Source: Orientallactaga sibirica
Lineage: Eukaryota; Chordata; Mammalia; Rodentia; Dipodidae
Length of the DNA: 64,000 nt
Assembly (NCBI GenBank): GCA_036365145.1
Contig: JAEOAD010000012.1
Coordinates: 41,918,501 to 41,982,500, forward strand
Direction: 5' to 3'
Shown here in pieces: positions 48,223 to 58,566 of the stretch. Position numbers and translations under genes: made by a program. Each line of letters opens with the position of its first letter. The stretch's first letter is position 1. Below the pieces are notes generated by a model. It searched no databases, was not told the DNA's origin, and saw only the letters and a program-made list of their open reading frames with translations.

Positions 48223-49582
48223 TTCTATTCTTTATTAGGCACACTAAATCAGGTGCAAGAACAAGCAGATCCTGTCTTTTGATTTCCCCCAAATTCCATC
48301 ATTTAAGGCATCTATGCACATGGCCTACTTCACTGATGCTCATGGAAACTTTAGTGCATTGAATATAAATCTTTATTCCATCTTCTGCTCTGTTATTTGG
48401 CTTCCTATTCTTTCTTCTCTTTCTCTTTGTTCACTTCTCCCAGCCCTAAATTGACCTGAAGAACAGTTTCGGTAGCTTCTCTTTGACTAGTTCTAGCCTA
48501 TCCAGGGTATCTCTGAGAGCCTTCTTGTCATACACCCACACAGTACCACCACCACCAAAAAAATACAACCCACTCCAAAATATTCACTGTAGTATGTGTG
48601 GCATTGTAATTTATTTTGGCCTGTAAGCTGGATGCAAAACCAGACAAAACATTCTGTGTTCCTTGGGTTAAGATAAAGTGACCCTTTTCTTTATTGGCTG
48701 CCACACCAAGTGCACAGCAAAAATGCAAATGGTTGGCTCTTTATGAAACAACAAGTCGGAAGACATTCTCAGCCCTGAGGATGGGCTGTCTGTGCGCATG
48801 GGCATGGGCATGGGCATGGGCATGGGGTCTGCAGTGCATTCTCTGCTGCTACCTGGTAGCAGAGATCATTGCTTTCACTATGACACTTGCCTACTCTGGG
48901 CATTTGATCTTGTTAGTTGTTTCCCATCAGAAAATGATGTCTATTGTAGTGAGAAGAAAGTGTCCAACTCTCCAAATAACAAATATTCACCTCTGTCCAT
49001 CCACACTGTCCAGTGTTCCATTGTCTGGTCCTACTGAAGACCAAAGAGCAGCATAACCCATCACAATTCAACCATTTCCCTGAAGTTGTTAATTTGAGTT
49101 GTTTCTACATCTTTGTGTATAAATATTTGTTTATGCTTCTGCAGTCTAAATTTCCAGATGTAGTATCACTTGGTAAATAGATATGAAGAATTTCTGGTAC
49201 CTGAGACATATCATTAAAGTGTTCTAAAAAGAATGACATAAGGACTGAGATCAGAGTTTTTCCTGCAGTGTTTAGCAGGGTAGCATAGCTTGAATCATAG
49301 CTCTTACAATACCTGGAAGGGTTCTTTGACTTTGAACTTTAATTTTGACAGAATTCATAGTATGAAATGAAAGCTATATATAGTTTAGTATCTAGTTAAC
49401 CTAAGTATAATTATATCTGCAAAACCATAAATGAAGATAATGAGATGAGAGTTTCAATTCATCCTGACTAAAGAATGAGCTAAATGTTACTGGTAGAACA
49501 GTTTTTTCTTCCGTGTCAAATTTTGTGGATCCTTTTTGTGTTCTTGTTCCACATTGGAATGCTCTTTCCTCTGGACAGGACA
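48223..49582. other. Intergenic with a GGGCAT hexamer array
   Basis: Four to five GGGCAT units lie at 48796-48827. The ORF across them (48694-49056) owes its Trp-Ala repeat to the array and has no domain. No gene is seen. Confidence 0.6.
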
Positions 49583-49597
49583 TTTCTTACTATTTGT

Positions 49598-49632
49598 TAG
49601 GCAAACATGATAACCACTATACTACAGAAACT
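49598..49632 (-). pseudogene. Retroposed 5' half of tRNA-Val
   Basis: The minus strand from 49631 reads GTTTCTGTAGTATAGTGGTT then ATCATGTTTGCCTAACA. That is the 5' half of tRNA-Val (AAC/CAC family): acceptor 5' strand, D-arm with the box A region, anticodon 5' strand, ending in the anticodon loop. It differs from the remembered mature sequence by four transitions, three at former CpGs. A perfect 15-bp TSD, TTTCTTACTATTTGT, lies at 49583-49597 and 49633-49647. There is no A-tail, 3' half or second tRNA arm. Confidence 0.85.
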
Positions 49633-49811
49633 TTTCTTACTATTTGTAACAAATGCTAGTTTCCTTGTGTTTCCTAAAATGTAGAGTCCATTTCGCATCC
49701 AAAACCAGAGTGGTAACTGCTCTTTTACCCGGCCAACTCCTTCTCATATGAAATTTATTACCCTACCAATGTTCTCCCTACCTTTAAAGTCCTCTACTTC
49801 TACAGGGAAAT

Positions 49812-50015
49812 TTTTAAAAAATATTTTTACTATTTTCAAGTAGAGAGAGATAGAGAAAAGAGAGACAAACGGAGACAACTGGCACAACAGGGCCTCCAGC
49901 CACTGCAAATAAACTCCAGATGCATACACCACATTGTGCATCTGGTGGGTAACTGGTGAATCAAACCAGGGTCATCAGGCTTTGTAGGCAAGAGCCTTAA
50001 TGGCTGAGCAATATA
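49812..50015 (-). repeat. tRNA-derived SINE, diverged
   Basis: A minus-orientation copy: AGAGAGAGATAGAGAAAAGA, then ACTGCAAATAAACTCCAGAT, then TTAATGGCTGAGCAATA. The head's last bases are lost. Confidence 0.88.
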
Positions 50016-51245
50016 TACATATGATTATATATACATATATACAGTTTTGTGTAGTGTTTAGATCTGAGAACAAATACTAAGTCAAACTGTAGAGTAACAT
50101 CACTGTTTTTCCATGAAATCTCTTACTGGACAAGTAGGTCAGGCTCATTATTTAACTACTTGTGAACTATACTCATGTAGCTTAAATTGGGAGAGGATGA
50201 ATGTAAAATTATGACATAATTTATTACAGCAAATTCTTATTCTGATCTGAAAGGAATCAAAAGGAAACTTCAATGTGGAGATTCTCATCTAGTTAGGAAT
50301 CCAGGAATAACCTGCCTTAAAGGAAAACACATGGCTGATGCTCTTGTCACACTGTTCCTCCATAAATAGCAGTAAAAAGCCAAGTCACCATCTAGTTCAA
50401 ACAAGGGCTATTTCCCCATTTGTAAAGGGTTTACTTTGGTACTAAATCATTTGTTTTTGCCCTTTTGCTCATCTAAATTCCAGTCTACTTTAAAGTAGCA
50501 TGAGAATGTGTTTAATTTAGTCATGACAGTAGTTGGTTAGTTAAATTTAAAGAAGTTGGTAGACTGAGGGATTATTTTAAAATGACATTTTCAAGATTTT
50601 ATTTAGTTTAAAAACATAAATTTGTATCTATTCACCAACATTTTGTTGTAGACCCTCTGTTTTCATTTCCAGTGTGGGCCCCCTGTCTGAGCCCTGCACC
50701 ATCTCTCCTCACCAGTCACACCCATAATTCATTGCCTCTGAGTTCTGGCTTGGCTTCTGTTAAGTGGAGACATAACCTAAAGATGTGGGGAAAGCAATCT
50801 AAATTTCCACACCTTCTACATTTTTACGATTCTTTAAAAATATTTTATGGCTGTCTCACTCACACCCAATCTGACAGCATATTTCTTAGTGCCTTACCTT
50901 TATAAAATCTTTCCAGTATCCAATATGATTTTCAAAGCAGCCACGCTTTTCTAACACTTATAGATCACTGACTCACATACTATTTCATGAGATCATGTGG
51001 TTATGTAATTACAAAAACAAGTTTAAAAGGCATAAACAGTGTTGGGAACAAACATAACTAACTCTTGGCAAGCATCCAGCTTAGCTGGTGGAGCAGAACC
51101 AGAAGGTGGGCTCTGCCAAAGGCTCTGGCCTTTGCAGAAAATGAGAAGCATCGTGCAATCTGCAAGTTAAGTGGAGAGGGGTCAGGAGAGCTTCAATGCA
51201 CTCTGAATCCCGGTAAGTGTTTTAGAAATTTGAATGCTATTTCCT
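50016..51245. other. Intergenic, no recognised feature
   Basis: The A/T-rich sequence includes the ORF 51065-51259, which has no recognisable domain. A strong splice-donor-like CCGGTAAGT at 51211-51219 and a TTTTGCAG at 51275-51282 would bound only 70 bp. Confidence 0.45.
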
Positions 51246-51307
51246 ATGGCTTCATTTAATTTGTGAAATAAATGTTTTGCAGAACCTTTGAGTGTCTGGA
51301 AGGTGTC
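51246..51307 (+). repeat. Left copy of long direct repeat flanking the ERVL remnant
   Basis: TGGCTTCATTTAATTTGTGA and CTTTGAGTGTCTGGAAGGT recur at 55302-55342 just past the LTR. This copy has 17 extra bases between the two phrases. Confidence 0.8.
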
Positions 51308-51690
51308 AACTAAATTTCTAGGAGTTCAGTGGTATGGGGTATGCAGGGATATTCCTTCTAAGGTGAAGGATAAGTTGTACCTGCCCACTCCCACCCCCAC
51401 CACTAAGAAAGAAGCACAATGTCTAGTGGGCCTCTTTGGATTTTGGAGACAGCACATTCCTCACTTGCATGTGTTACTCCGTCCCATATACGAAGGGACT
51501 CGGAAAGCTACTAGTATTCATTGGGGCCCAGAAGAAGAGAAAGTTCTTCTTTAGTCCAGGCTGCTGTGCAGGCTGCGCTGCCACTTGGGCCATATGATCC
51601 AGTAGATCCAGTGGTACTTGAGGTGCCAGTGGTGGATAGGGATGATGTTTGGAGCCTTTGTAGGCCCCCATAGGTGAATCACAGCAGAGG
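51288..51690 (+). pseudogene. ERVL pol: reverse-transcriptase connection remnant
   Basis: The frame contains KFLGVQWYG and TKKEAQCLVGLFGFWRQHI, typical of the thumb/connection region at the end of a retroviral reverse transcriptase. This part would hold the primer-template; the polymerase active-site motif lies upstream and is absent. A TAG at 51552-51554 and a frameshift near it break the frame. A second shift follows at about 51675-51690. A further stretch in another frame (PLGPYDPVDPVVLEV, 51575-51620) continues the same gene. Everything upstream (gag, protease, early RT, 5' LTR) is missing, so the element is dead. The assignment to the ERVL class rests on the dUTPase downstream. Confidence 0.85.
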
Positions 51691-52530
51691 CCCTTGGGAT
51701 TCTGGAGCAAGGCCCTGCCATCATCTGCAGACAATTATTCTCCCTTTGAGAGACAGATCTTGGCTTGCTATTGGGCTTTAGTAGAAACTGAACGCTTGAC
51801 AATGGGCCATCAAGTTATTATGCGACCTGAGCTGCCCATTATGAGCTGGGTGTTATCTGATCCACCAGGCCATAAAGTTGGACATGCACAGCAGCAGTCC
51901 ATCATCAAGTGGAAGTGGTATATTTGTGATCGGGCTTGAGCAGGCCCTGAAGGTACAAGTAAGTTACATGAGGAGATTGCCCAAATGCCTATGGTTGCTA
52001 CTCCTGTTGCAATGCCTTCTGTCCCCAAGCATGCACCTATGGCATCATGGGGTGTGCCCTATGATCAGTTGACTGAAGAGGAGAAGACCAGGGCATGGTT
52101 TACAGATGGTTTAGCACATTATGTGGGCACCTCCCAGAAGTGGACAGCTGCAGCATTACAGCCCCTTTCTGGGACAACTCTGAAGGACTGTGGTGAAGGG
52201 AAGTTTTCACAATGGGCAGAACTACGGGCAGTACACATGGTTGTGCATTTTGCTTGGAAGGAAAAATGGCCAGATGTGCGGTTAAACACTGATTCATGGG
52301 CTGTGGCCAATGGTTTGGCAGGATGGTCCAGGACTTGGAAGGAGCACGATTGGAAAATTGGTGAGAAGGACATTTGGGGAAGGTGTATGTGGATAGAGCT
52401 CTCTGAATGGGTGAAGGATATAAAGATACTTGTGTCCCATGTTAATGCTCATCAGAAGGTGACCTCATCAGAGGATGACTATAATAATCAAGTAGATAAG
52501 CTGACCTGTCTGTGGGTAGTGGTTAACCTC
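51690..52530 (+). pseudogene. ERVL pol: RNase H domain remnant
   Basis: One frame reads PLGFWSKALPSSADNYSPF, then an in-frame TGA at 51937-51939 (a CGA-to-TGA-type change), then continues. It holds TRAWFTDGLAHY (first catalytic Asp), QWAELRAVH (catalytic Glu), LNTDSWAVANG (catalytic Asp) and VSHVNAHQKV, the expected order of RNase H active-site blocks. In a live virus this domain removes genomic RNA after first-strand synthesis. A frameshift at about 52.53 kb leads into the integrase. Only the TGA breaks an otherwise long open frame, so decay is moderate. Confidence 0.9.
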
Positions 52531-52539
52531 TTTCCTCAG

Positions 52540-53150
52540 CCACCCCTGTCATTGCCTATTGGGCCCATGAACAAAGCAGGCATGGTGGCAGGGATGCAGG
52601 CTATACATGGGCCCAACAACATGGACTTCCCCTAACTAAGGCTGACCTGGCTATGGCTGCTGCTGACTGCCAAATCTGTCAGCAGCAGAGACCAACTCTG
52701 AGCCCCCGATATGGTAGTATTCCGCGGGGTGACCAGCCAGCAACTTGGTGGCAAGTTGACTATATTGGACCTCTTCCATCATGGAAAGGGCAGCATTTTG
52801 TCCTTATTGGACTAGCCACTTATTCTGAGTATGCATTTGCTTTTCCTGCACTTAGTGCTTCTGCCACAACTACCATCTGTGAACTTACACAATGCCTTAT
52901 CCACTGTCATGGTATTCCACATAGCATAGCTTCTGACCAAGGAACTCACTTCACAGCCAAGGAAGTCACAGTGGGCTCATGATCATGGAATTCACTGGTC
53001 TCATCCTGTGACCCACCACCCTGAAGCAGCTGGCTTAATAGAATGGTGGAATGGCCTTTTAAAGAAGAGCCATTCCTACAGAGCCAACTGGGTGACAATA
53101 GCTTGGTGGGCTGGAGGAGTGTCCTCCAGCAAGCTGTATATGCTCTGAAT
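52540..53150 (+). pseudogene. ERVL pol: integrase domain remnant
   Basis: The N-terminal zinc-binding His-His-Cys-Cys block can be seen: WAHEQSRH in one frame, then DCQICQQQRP after the frameshift. The catalytic core has WWQVDYIGPL (first Asp) and SIASDQGTHFTAKEV (second Asp). After another frameshift near 52970 comes PEAAGLIEWWN, which holds the catalytic Glu. The three catalytic residues survive but sit in different frames, and a TGA in the last frame at about 53146 closes it. In a live virus integrase joins viral DNA ends to the host. Confidence 0.9.
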
Positions 53151-53636
53151 CAGTGTCCACAGGGGGGGGAGTGCTTTCGCCAGGAGACACAAAGAACATT
53201 CCATGGAACTGGAAGTTAAGACTCCCCCCTGGCCCTTTTGAGATCCTGATGCCCTTGTGTGAACAGGCTGAGAAAGGAGTTACAGTGTTAGTAGGGGTGA
53301 TTGATCCAGACTACCAGGGGGAAATTGGAAGCTCCTCCACAGTGGAGGTAAGGAAGAGTATGTCTGGAGTGCAGGAGATCCTTTAGGGCGTCTCTTGGTG
53401 TTACCATGCCCTGTTATTAAGGTCAATGGACAACTGCAACAGCCCAATCAAAGAAGTGTGATAAATGGCCCAGATCCTTCAGTAATGAAGGTATGGGTCA
53501 CCCCTTCAGGTAAAGAACCAGAACCTGCAGAGGTGCTTGCTGAAGGTGGGGGAAATACAGAATGGATAGTAGAAGAAGGCAGTAACAAATACCAGCTAAG
53601 GCCACGGGATCAGTTACAAAAACGAGGACTGTAATT
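53150..53636 (+). pseudogene. ERVL pol: C-terminal dUTPase remnant
   Basis: WNWKLRLPPGPFEIL, then GVTVLVGVIDPDYQGEI, match the conserved dUTPase blocks, including the Gly-Val-Ile-Asp substrate-binding motif. After a frameshift near 53386 the frame continues LPCPVIKVNGQ and ends ...QLRPRDQLQKRGL with TAA at 53632-53634. A dUTPase at the end of pol is the mark of ERVL (class III) elements. It would keep dUTP out of viral DNA. No env follows, as expected for ERVL. Confidence 0.88.
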
Positions 53637-53982
53637 GCAATGAGTGTTTCTGTCCTATCTTATTAAGAGTGTTTGTACATATCTCCACCAATATTAAGAT
53701 GCTTTCATTCTCCCTCTATTTCTCTATTAGGTAACTAATACTGATTAAGATCATCTTGATAGTTAACCACTATTGAATTTATATTTGACTTATTATTAGA
53801 GACTGAGCATTCCTCAAGGAACCTTGTTTTGTATGGGGTGTGGGGAGATTGTGCATTTCCGGTTATACGAGGGATAGTTGTATCATGTTAGGTGGAATTA
53901 TGATGTTATTACTGTCTTCATTTGGAAATTAAATATGATGTAAGGAGATATGATTTGGTGTCAAGTTGACAAGGGGTAGACT
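53637..53982 (+). other. ERVL 3' untranslated region and polypurine tract
   Basis: Non-coding sequence lies between the pol end and the LTR. The purine run AAGGGGTAGA at about 53971-53980 lies just before the LTR and is a plausible plus-strand primer site. Confidence 0.65.
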
Positions 53983-55300
53983 TGTGATGGTTAAGTTTGT
54001 GTCAACTTGATCTGTTTAGGAGTCCACAGACATTCCTCATAAGTGTGACTCTGAGGTTGCTTCCAGGAAGGATTAACTAAAGAGGAATCTTTCCCCCAGG
54101 GTGAGAGCTCTTCTCCCAGAGTGGGCGGCCCCTCTCATAGGGGCTGGTTTATCTAAAGAAGCTCTGGGAAGGAAAGTATTCCCTCCTCCCACCTGGCTGT
54201 TGGTGCTGCTTGCTGCTTGCTGTTTGCTGTAGGCTGTTTGCTGCTTTCCAGTATGGACTGAAGAGCAGAATCTCTCCAGGAATCCTTCAGGCCTTCAGTG
54301 CCAGATCGGGACTGCTGAGGCATCCAGCCTTGTGGACTGAGCAGCTACGAGTTCCCTGACTCTCAGGCCTGCAACCTGCTATTGTTGGACTGTTGTAACT
54401 AATCCAATAAATTCCCTTTTAATACAATTCATTCTTATTTATTTATTTATATTATTCTGATTTTACATTCATAGTATTGGCTCCATTGTCCTCCTCCCTG
54501 TCCTCCCTCTTCCAAAGGGACCCTCATCAATGGGGAATGTGGGTCATGCATTGTGGGAGTAGTCAAGAGTTCTGGGGGGTAGGCCCCAGTCTCTGTGCAT
54601 AATGCCCCAACTTGTGACTCTACCACTCTTTCCGCCCTCTCTTCTGTGAATTTCCCTGAGTCACATTGGGGTCATTTTAGTTCTGCTTCGGTGATGAGGT
54701 TTCGAGAGCCTCTGTGTCACTGGATATCTGGCTTAATTGGAGTTGGATGTTCTCTTCAGCCTTTTTCTGGTGTTATGATCACCATGAATGCTGTATTCTT
54801 TCCCTTCCCCTGTGTTATTCTATGGTTTCAGCTGGGGCCCTGGTGAGGTGTGATTGGCTGATCCTCCCTTCAGGTTTGTTGTCCATCTGAAAAAAGATAA
54901 GCAAATTCTCCAATGGAGAGAGAAGTTAGTACTAGATAGAAGGGATGACCATAGATGTTTTGCAGGGAATTTTATATGTGTAAGCTCTCTTCTAGCCCAC
55001 ATTTGGTGGTATCTTGATCTTGGAGACTAAGCTCATTTTTTGTACCTGGTTTTGACTAATATCCCAGTTGCAGCAATGAGTTCCATTCTACTGAGTGGAT
55101 CTATTGGCCAAATCAAGAGCAGTTGGTTACCCACCTTGGCTGTTTGCCACTGCTGAACTTGTTTGAGCATTATGTCAGGTTGTTTCCTGCTAGGTATCTT
55201 CGACTGCAAGTTGTTTGGATAGATGTCAAACATTTTCCCCCAGTTGCTCGTGAAATTCATTCTTTTGGTTCTGTTCCTCTGGAGAACCCTGACTAATACA
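53983..55300 (+). mobile_element. ERVL 3' LTR (MT2-like), split by L1-like insert
   Basis: It starts TGTGATGGTTAAGTTTGTGT and ends CTGGAGAACCCTGACTAATA plus CA. An AATAAA lies at 54408-54413. Removing the insert (54437-55253) and one TSD copy leaves about 490 bp, close to the usual MT2 length as I recall. A (TGCTTGC)-type short repeat sits at 54200-54245. Confidence 0.9.
54437..55253 (-). mobile_element. L1-like 3' fragment inserted in ERVL LTR
   Basis: It is a minus-strand insertion: its 3' end is the A/T-rich ATTTATTTATTTATATTATT at 54437 (tail on the minus strand). A perfect 11-bp TSD, AATTCATTCTT, lies at 54426-54436 and 55254-55264, and the LTR reads through when one copy is removed. 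The 3' part matches 45960-46260. An ORF of 92 codons at 55033-55311 crosses the insertion border and shows no known domain. L1 origin is inferred from tail, TSD and 5' inversion of the sister copy. Confidence 0.8.
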
Positions 55301-55301
55301 T

Positions 55302-55345
55302 GTGGCTTCATTTACTTTGTGAAACTTTGAGTGTCTGGAAGGTTT
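55302..55345 (+). repeat. Right copy of long direct repeat flanking the ERVL remnant
   Basis: TGGCTTCATTTACTTTGTGA, then CTTTGAGTGTCTGGAAGGTT, begins 2 bp after the LTR end and matches 51246-51305. Confidence 0.8.
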
Positions 55346-55449
55346 TGACTTTCACTTCAATGATACTCTAACTATTCTCTTGATCAAGTTTTTGGTGAGA
55401 GAGCCTAGATGAATATTCAAATGTATTCTCACTTTATTTTCAAACATTT

Positions 55450-55640
55450 TTTAAAAAAAATATTTATTATTTGCAAGGAGAGAGAGAGAGAGAGAGAGAG
55501 AGGAGACAGACAGAAAGAAAGAGTGGGTGCACCGGGCCTCTACCACTGCAAACAAACTCCAGATGCATGCACCCCCTTGTGCATCTGGCTTACATGGATA
55601 CTGGTGAATTGAACCTGGGTCCTTTGGCTTTGCAGGAAAG
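55450..55640 (-). repeat. tRNA-derived SINE, 5' head lost
   Basis: A minus-orientation copy: (GA)n at 55477-55503, AACAAACTCCAGATGCATGC, GGGTCCTTTGGCTTTGCAGG. It then stops before the tRNA head. Confidence 0.9.
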
Positions 55641-56699
55641 CACCCCTCACTTCTCACTTTCTTAAGCCTCTTCCTTCCATCTATGCAGAACTTATCTTGT
55701 AGGAGTTTTGCTCATTCTCAAAGTCATACCTCATATTTGTTGCCTTTAATTGTGACCTCTCAATCTTATAATTTTGAACATTACCAAAAATTCTTATAAT
55801 GTTAGACATATCTATTTTCACTTACCCTCTTTCCTAATAAATGCAATTTCTGTTCAGTTTACATTTGCAAATCTAATGGTAAAATCAAATTAATATGGCC
55901 TAGATTAAAATCCACATTTTCTCCCCTCAAGCTTCTTTCATGGAGACAGAGTCTCTCATTGAGCCTGGAGATGCTTTTTTTTCTCTGACTGGGGGTTATA
56001 GGTGTGTGTGGTCACACCCAGCTACTATTCATGTGGACACTAGGGAATGGGACTCAGGGTGAGTTGGGCCCTCACAGGCTCTCATGCTACAGTGGTAAGC
56101 ACTTTTACTCCCTGAGCCACCTCTTAAGCTCCCATTCCATATTTCTTGTTATCAGTATGAAAGCATGACTGACACTGATCCATGGTGTGGAGCACATGTA
56201 AGAATTGCCCACAAAAATATATGGCTTTATAATCAGGCAGCTCAGCATTAACCTACCTAGAACTGCAATTGACACCTGGCTTCTGCTTTCTGCCATTGGA
56301 TTTCCTCAGCAGAAGCATGAGCAGCTTTTGACTCAGGGTGATGGATGACTGTGAACCTGGGAGGACACATGACTGGCACTATCTGACCTGTATCACTTAT
56401 GTGACATAGACTGATAAATGACTTATTCTTGGGGGCATAAAGGGTCATGTGTCACTTTATACATTTATCAGTGAATTAAGACTGCAAAGGTGACAGTCCC
56501 CACCAACCTGTCATCCAGCCACCTTGTGTGTGGACCAAAGAACTCTCTATGTTACAGGAGATTCAACTTGATATACATTGTTGACACAGCCTACTCAATA
56601 ACTGTCTGCCTGTCCATCGTCTGTCTGTTTGGACCTGGTCTTGTCCTTCCCTTCACCTCTACAGTTCAGCTTGACCCTGAAGCTTTATTTGGCTTACAC
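55641..56699. other. Intergenic, one old SINE relic
   Basis: About 55930-56135 looks like an old minus-orientation rodent SINE (CATGGAGACAGAGTCTCTCA, then CCTGAGCCACCTCTTAAGCT). Nothing else is recognised. Confidence 0.4.
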
Positions 56700-57876
56700 T
56701 GTGGTGGTTTGATTCAGGTGTCCCCCATAAATGTAGGTATTCTGAATGCTAGGTTCCCAGCTGGTGGAGATTTGGGACTTAACACCTCTAGGAAGTAGTG
56801 TATTGTTGGGGCTAGGCTTATGGGTGTTGTAGCCAGTTTCCTCTTGCCAGTGTTTGGTAAACTCTTCTGTTGCTATTGTCCACCTTATGTTGGCCAGGGG
56901 GTGATGTCCACCCTCTGTTCATGCCATCATTTTCCCCTGCCATCATGGAGATTCCCCTAGAGTCTATAAGCTAAAATAAACCTCCCCGTCCCCCACAGGC
57001 TGCTCTTGGTTGGGTGATTTCTGCCAGCAATGTGAACCTGATTGCAACAGTAATGTTGGTACCAGGAATGGGGTCATATACTTATATACACCTGACTGTG
57101 AGGCTTTGGCATTTTGGAGCTGATTTTCAAGAGTAACGTGGAAGGATTTGAAACCTTGGCCTAAGAGTCTCCTTGTAGTGCTATAAGCACAGCTTGATGG
57201 ACTATTCTGGTCAGAGTTGCAAGACCTGAATTCAGTAAGAACTATGGACTGTGAGGGTTGGCTTGTGAGGGTGAAAAGGAGCTTTGTCTGGACTGGGCTA
57301 GAAGCTGTTTGTGTGAGAAGCTTGCTGTTATGGCTGTATCCTGATAAGTTGTGCAGGATTGCTTTACATAGAAACAGACTGGTGTGAGCATAGAGATATG
57401 GCATAGAAAAAATGAAATATTTGGGTGAACTGCTGCCTGTTCAGTTGCAATTGAGAGATTACAACCATTGACACTGGGCCAGCTGACCTGTACTGGGGCA
57501 ACAGGAAGAATGTAGACTCTTTTGAATGTAGTGATTTGATTCAGGTATCCCCATAAACTTAGCTATTCTGAATGTTAGGTTTCCACCTGATGGACATTTG
57601 GGAATTAAAGCCTCCTGAAGCAGTGTATTGTTGGGGGTTGTCTTATAGGTGTTATAGCCAGCTCCCCCTTGCCAGTGTTTGGCACACTTTCCTGTTGCTA
57701 TTGTCCACCTTATGTTGGCCAGGGGGTGATGTCCACCCTCTGCTCATGCCATCATTTTCCCCTGTCAGCATGGAGCTTCCCCTCAAGTCTGCAAGCCAAA
57801 ATACCACCCCACCCCTAAATGCTGCTCTTTGTCAGGTGATTTCTGCCAGCAAAAAAAGGTGAACCTGACTGCAGCA
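56700..57876 (+). mobile_element. Compact MaLR element with both LTRs
   Basis: 5' LTR at 56700-57049 (TGTGGTGGTTTGATTCAGGT ... GATTGCAACA). 3' LTR at 57527-57876 (TGTAGTGATTTGATTCAGGT ... GACTGCAGCA). Both are 350 bp. The 477-bp internal part starts with a primer-binding-type TTGGTACCAGGAATGGGGTC at 57056-57075, typical of MaLR. It has no ORF of viral proteins, so it is non-autonomous. I found no clean 5-bp TSD. Confidence 0.85.
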
Positions 57877-58333
57877 CACTTTGTAGCCATTCTTAACATA
57901 CATGCATGCATGCATACATATGTAAATACCTACCTACCTCCATACATACATATATTTACTTATTGTGTGATTTGAGAGTTAAAATTTGGAATTAAGACTG
58001 GAGTAAAGGAAGCTGTGCTTGCCTTGGCAAGGGCCATCAACAAGAGTAGAATTGTCTGGCAAATTTCTGCCATTGAATGCACTGTGCTTCTGAATCTATT
58101 ATTACTCAATAAATTTTGACGTTCTGGGAAACCAAGTGTGTTCATCTATGTTTCCTTTGTAACATGCTCATGACATAGTCTCCTATCTCCTTATTGCTGC
58201 TGCTCTTTTACTTTGTAGTATTTTAAACAAGGCCACCAGAGTAGTTCTTATAAATAAAACATGCTGTCCTTTTCTAACCCTCAACAACTTTCCAACCTAA
58301 AAAAAAAGCAAGAATTTTTATCCTGGCCTAAAA
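57877..58333. other. Intergenic, short tandem repeats only
   Basis: A CATG/CATA-rich tract lies at 57899-57960. No gene is recognised. Confidence 0.5.
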
Positions 58334-58347
58334 GAATATGCATGATC

Positions 58348-58566
58348 ATGGGCCAGAGAGATTGCTCAGTGGTTAAGGTGCTTACCTGCAAAGCCTAATG
58401 ACCTGGGTTCTATTCCCCAGTACCCAAGTAAATATAGATGCACTAAGCATCTATGCATGTATGCAGTTGCTTGAGGCCCTGGTGCACCCATATACTGTCT
58501 CTCTCTCTCTCTCTGTCTGCATCTCTCTGCTTGCAAATAAATAGATAATATATACATACATATTAT
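58348..58566 (+). repeat. tRNA-derived SINE
   Basis: Head GGGCCAGAGAGATTGCTCAG, TC stretch at 58497-58515, A/T-rich tail. A 14-bp TSD GAATATGCATGATC (58334-58347) recurs with one difference at 58567-58580. Confidence 0.93.

Noticed and set aside
48694..49056. ORF with an Ala-Trp repeat
   Set aside because: The repeat is the translation of a GGGCAT hexamer array; the rest has no domain.
51213..51282. Possible mini-intron: CCG|GTAAGT donor and TTTTGCAG acceptor
   Set aside because: Only 70 bp apart, no recognisable coding sequence upstream, and the downstream part is a dead retroviral fragment. The segment also overlaps the flanking direct repeat.
55033..55311. 92-codon minus-strand ORF as a retroviral env fragment
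   Set aside because: It crosses the border of the L1-like insert and the LTR, so its frame is an accident of insertion. ERVL elements also lack env.
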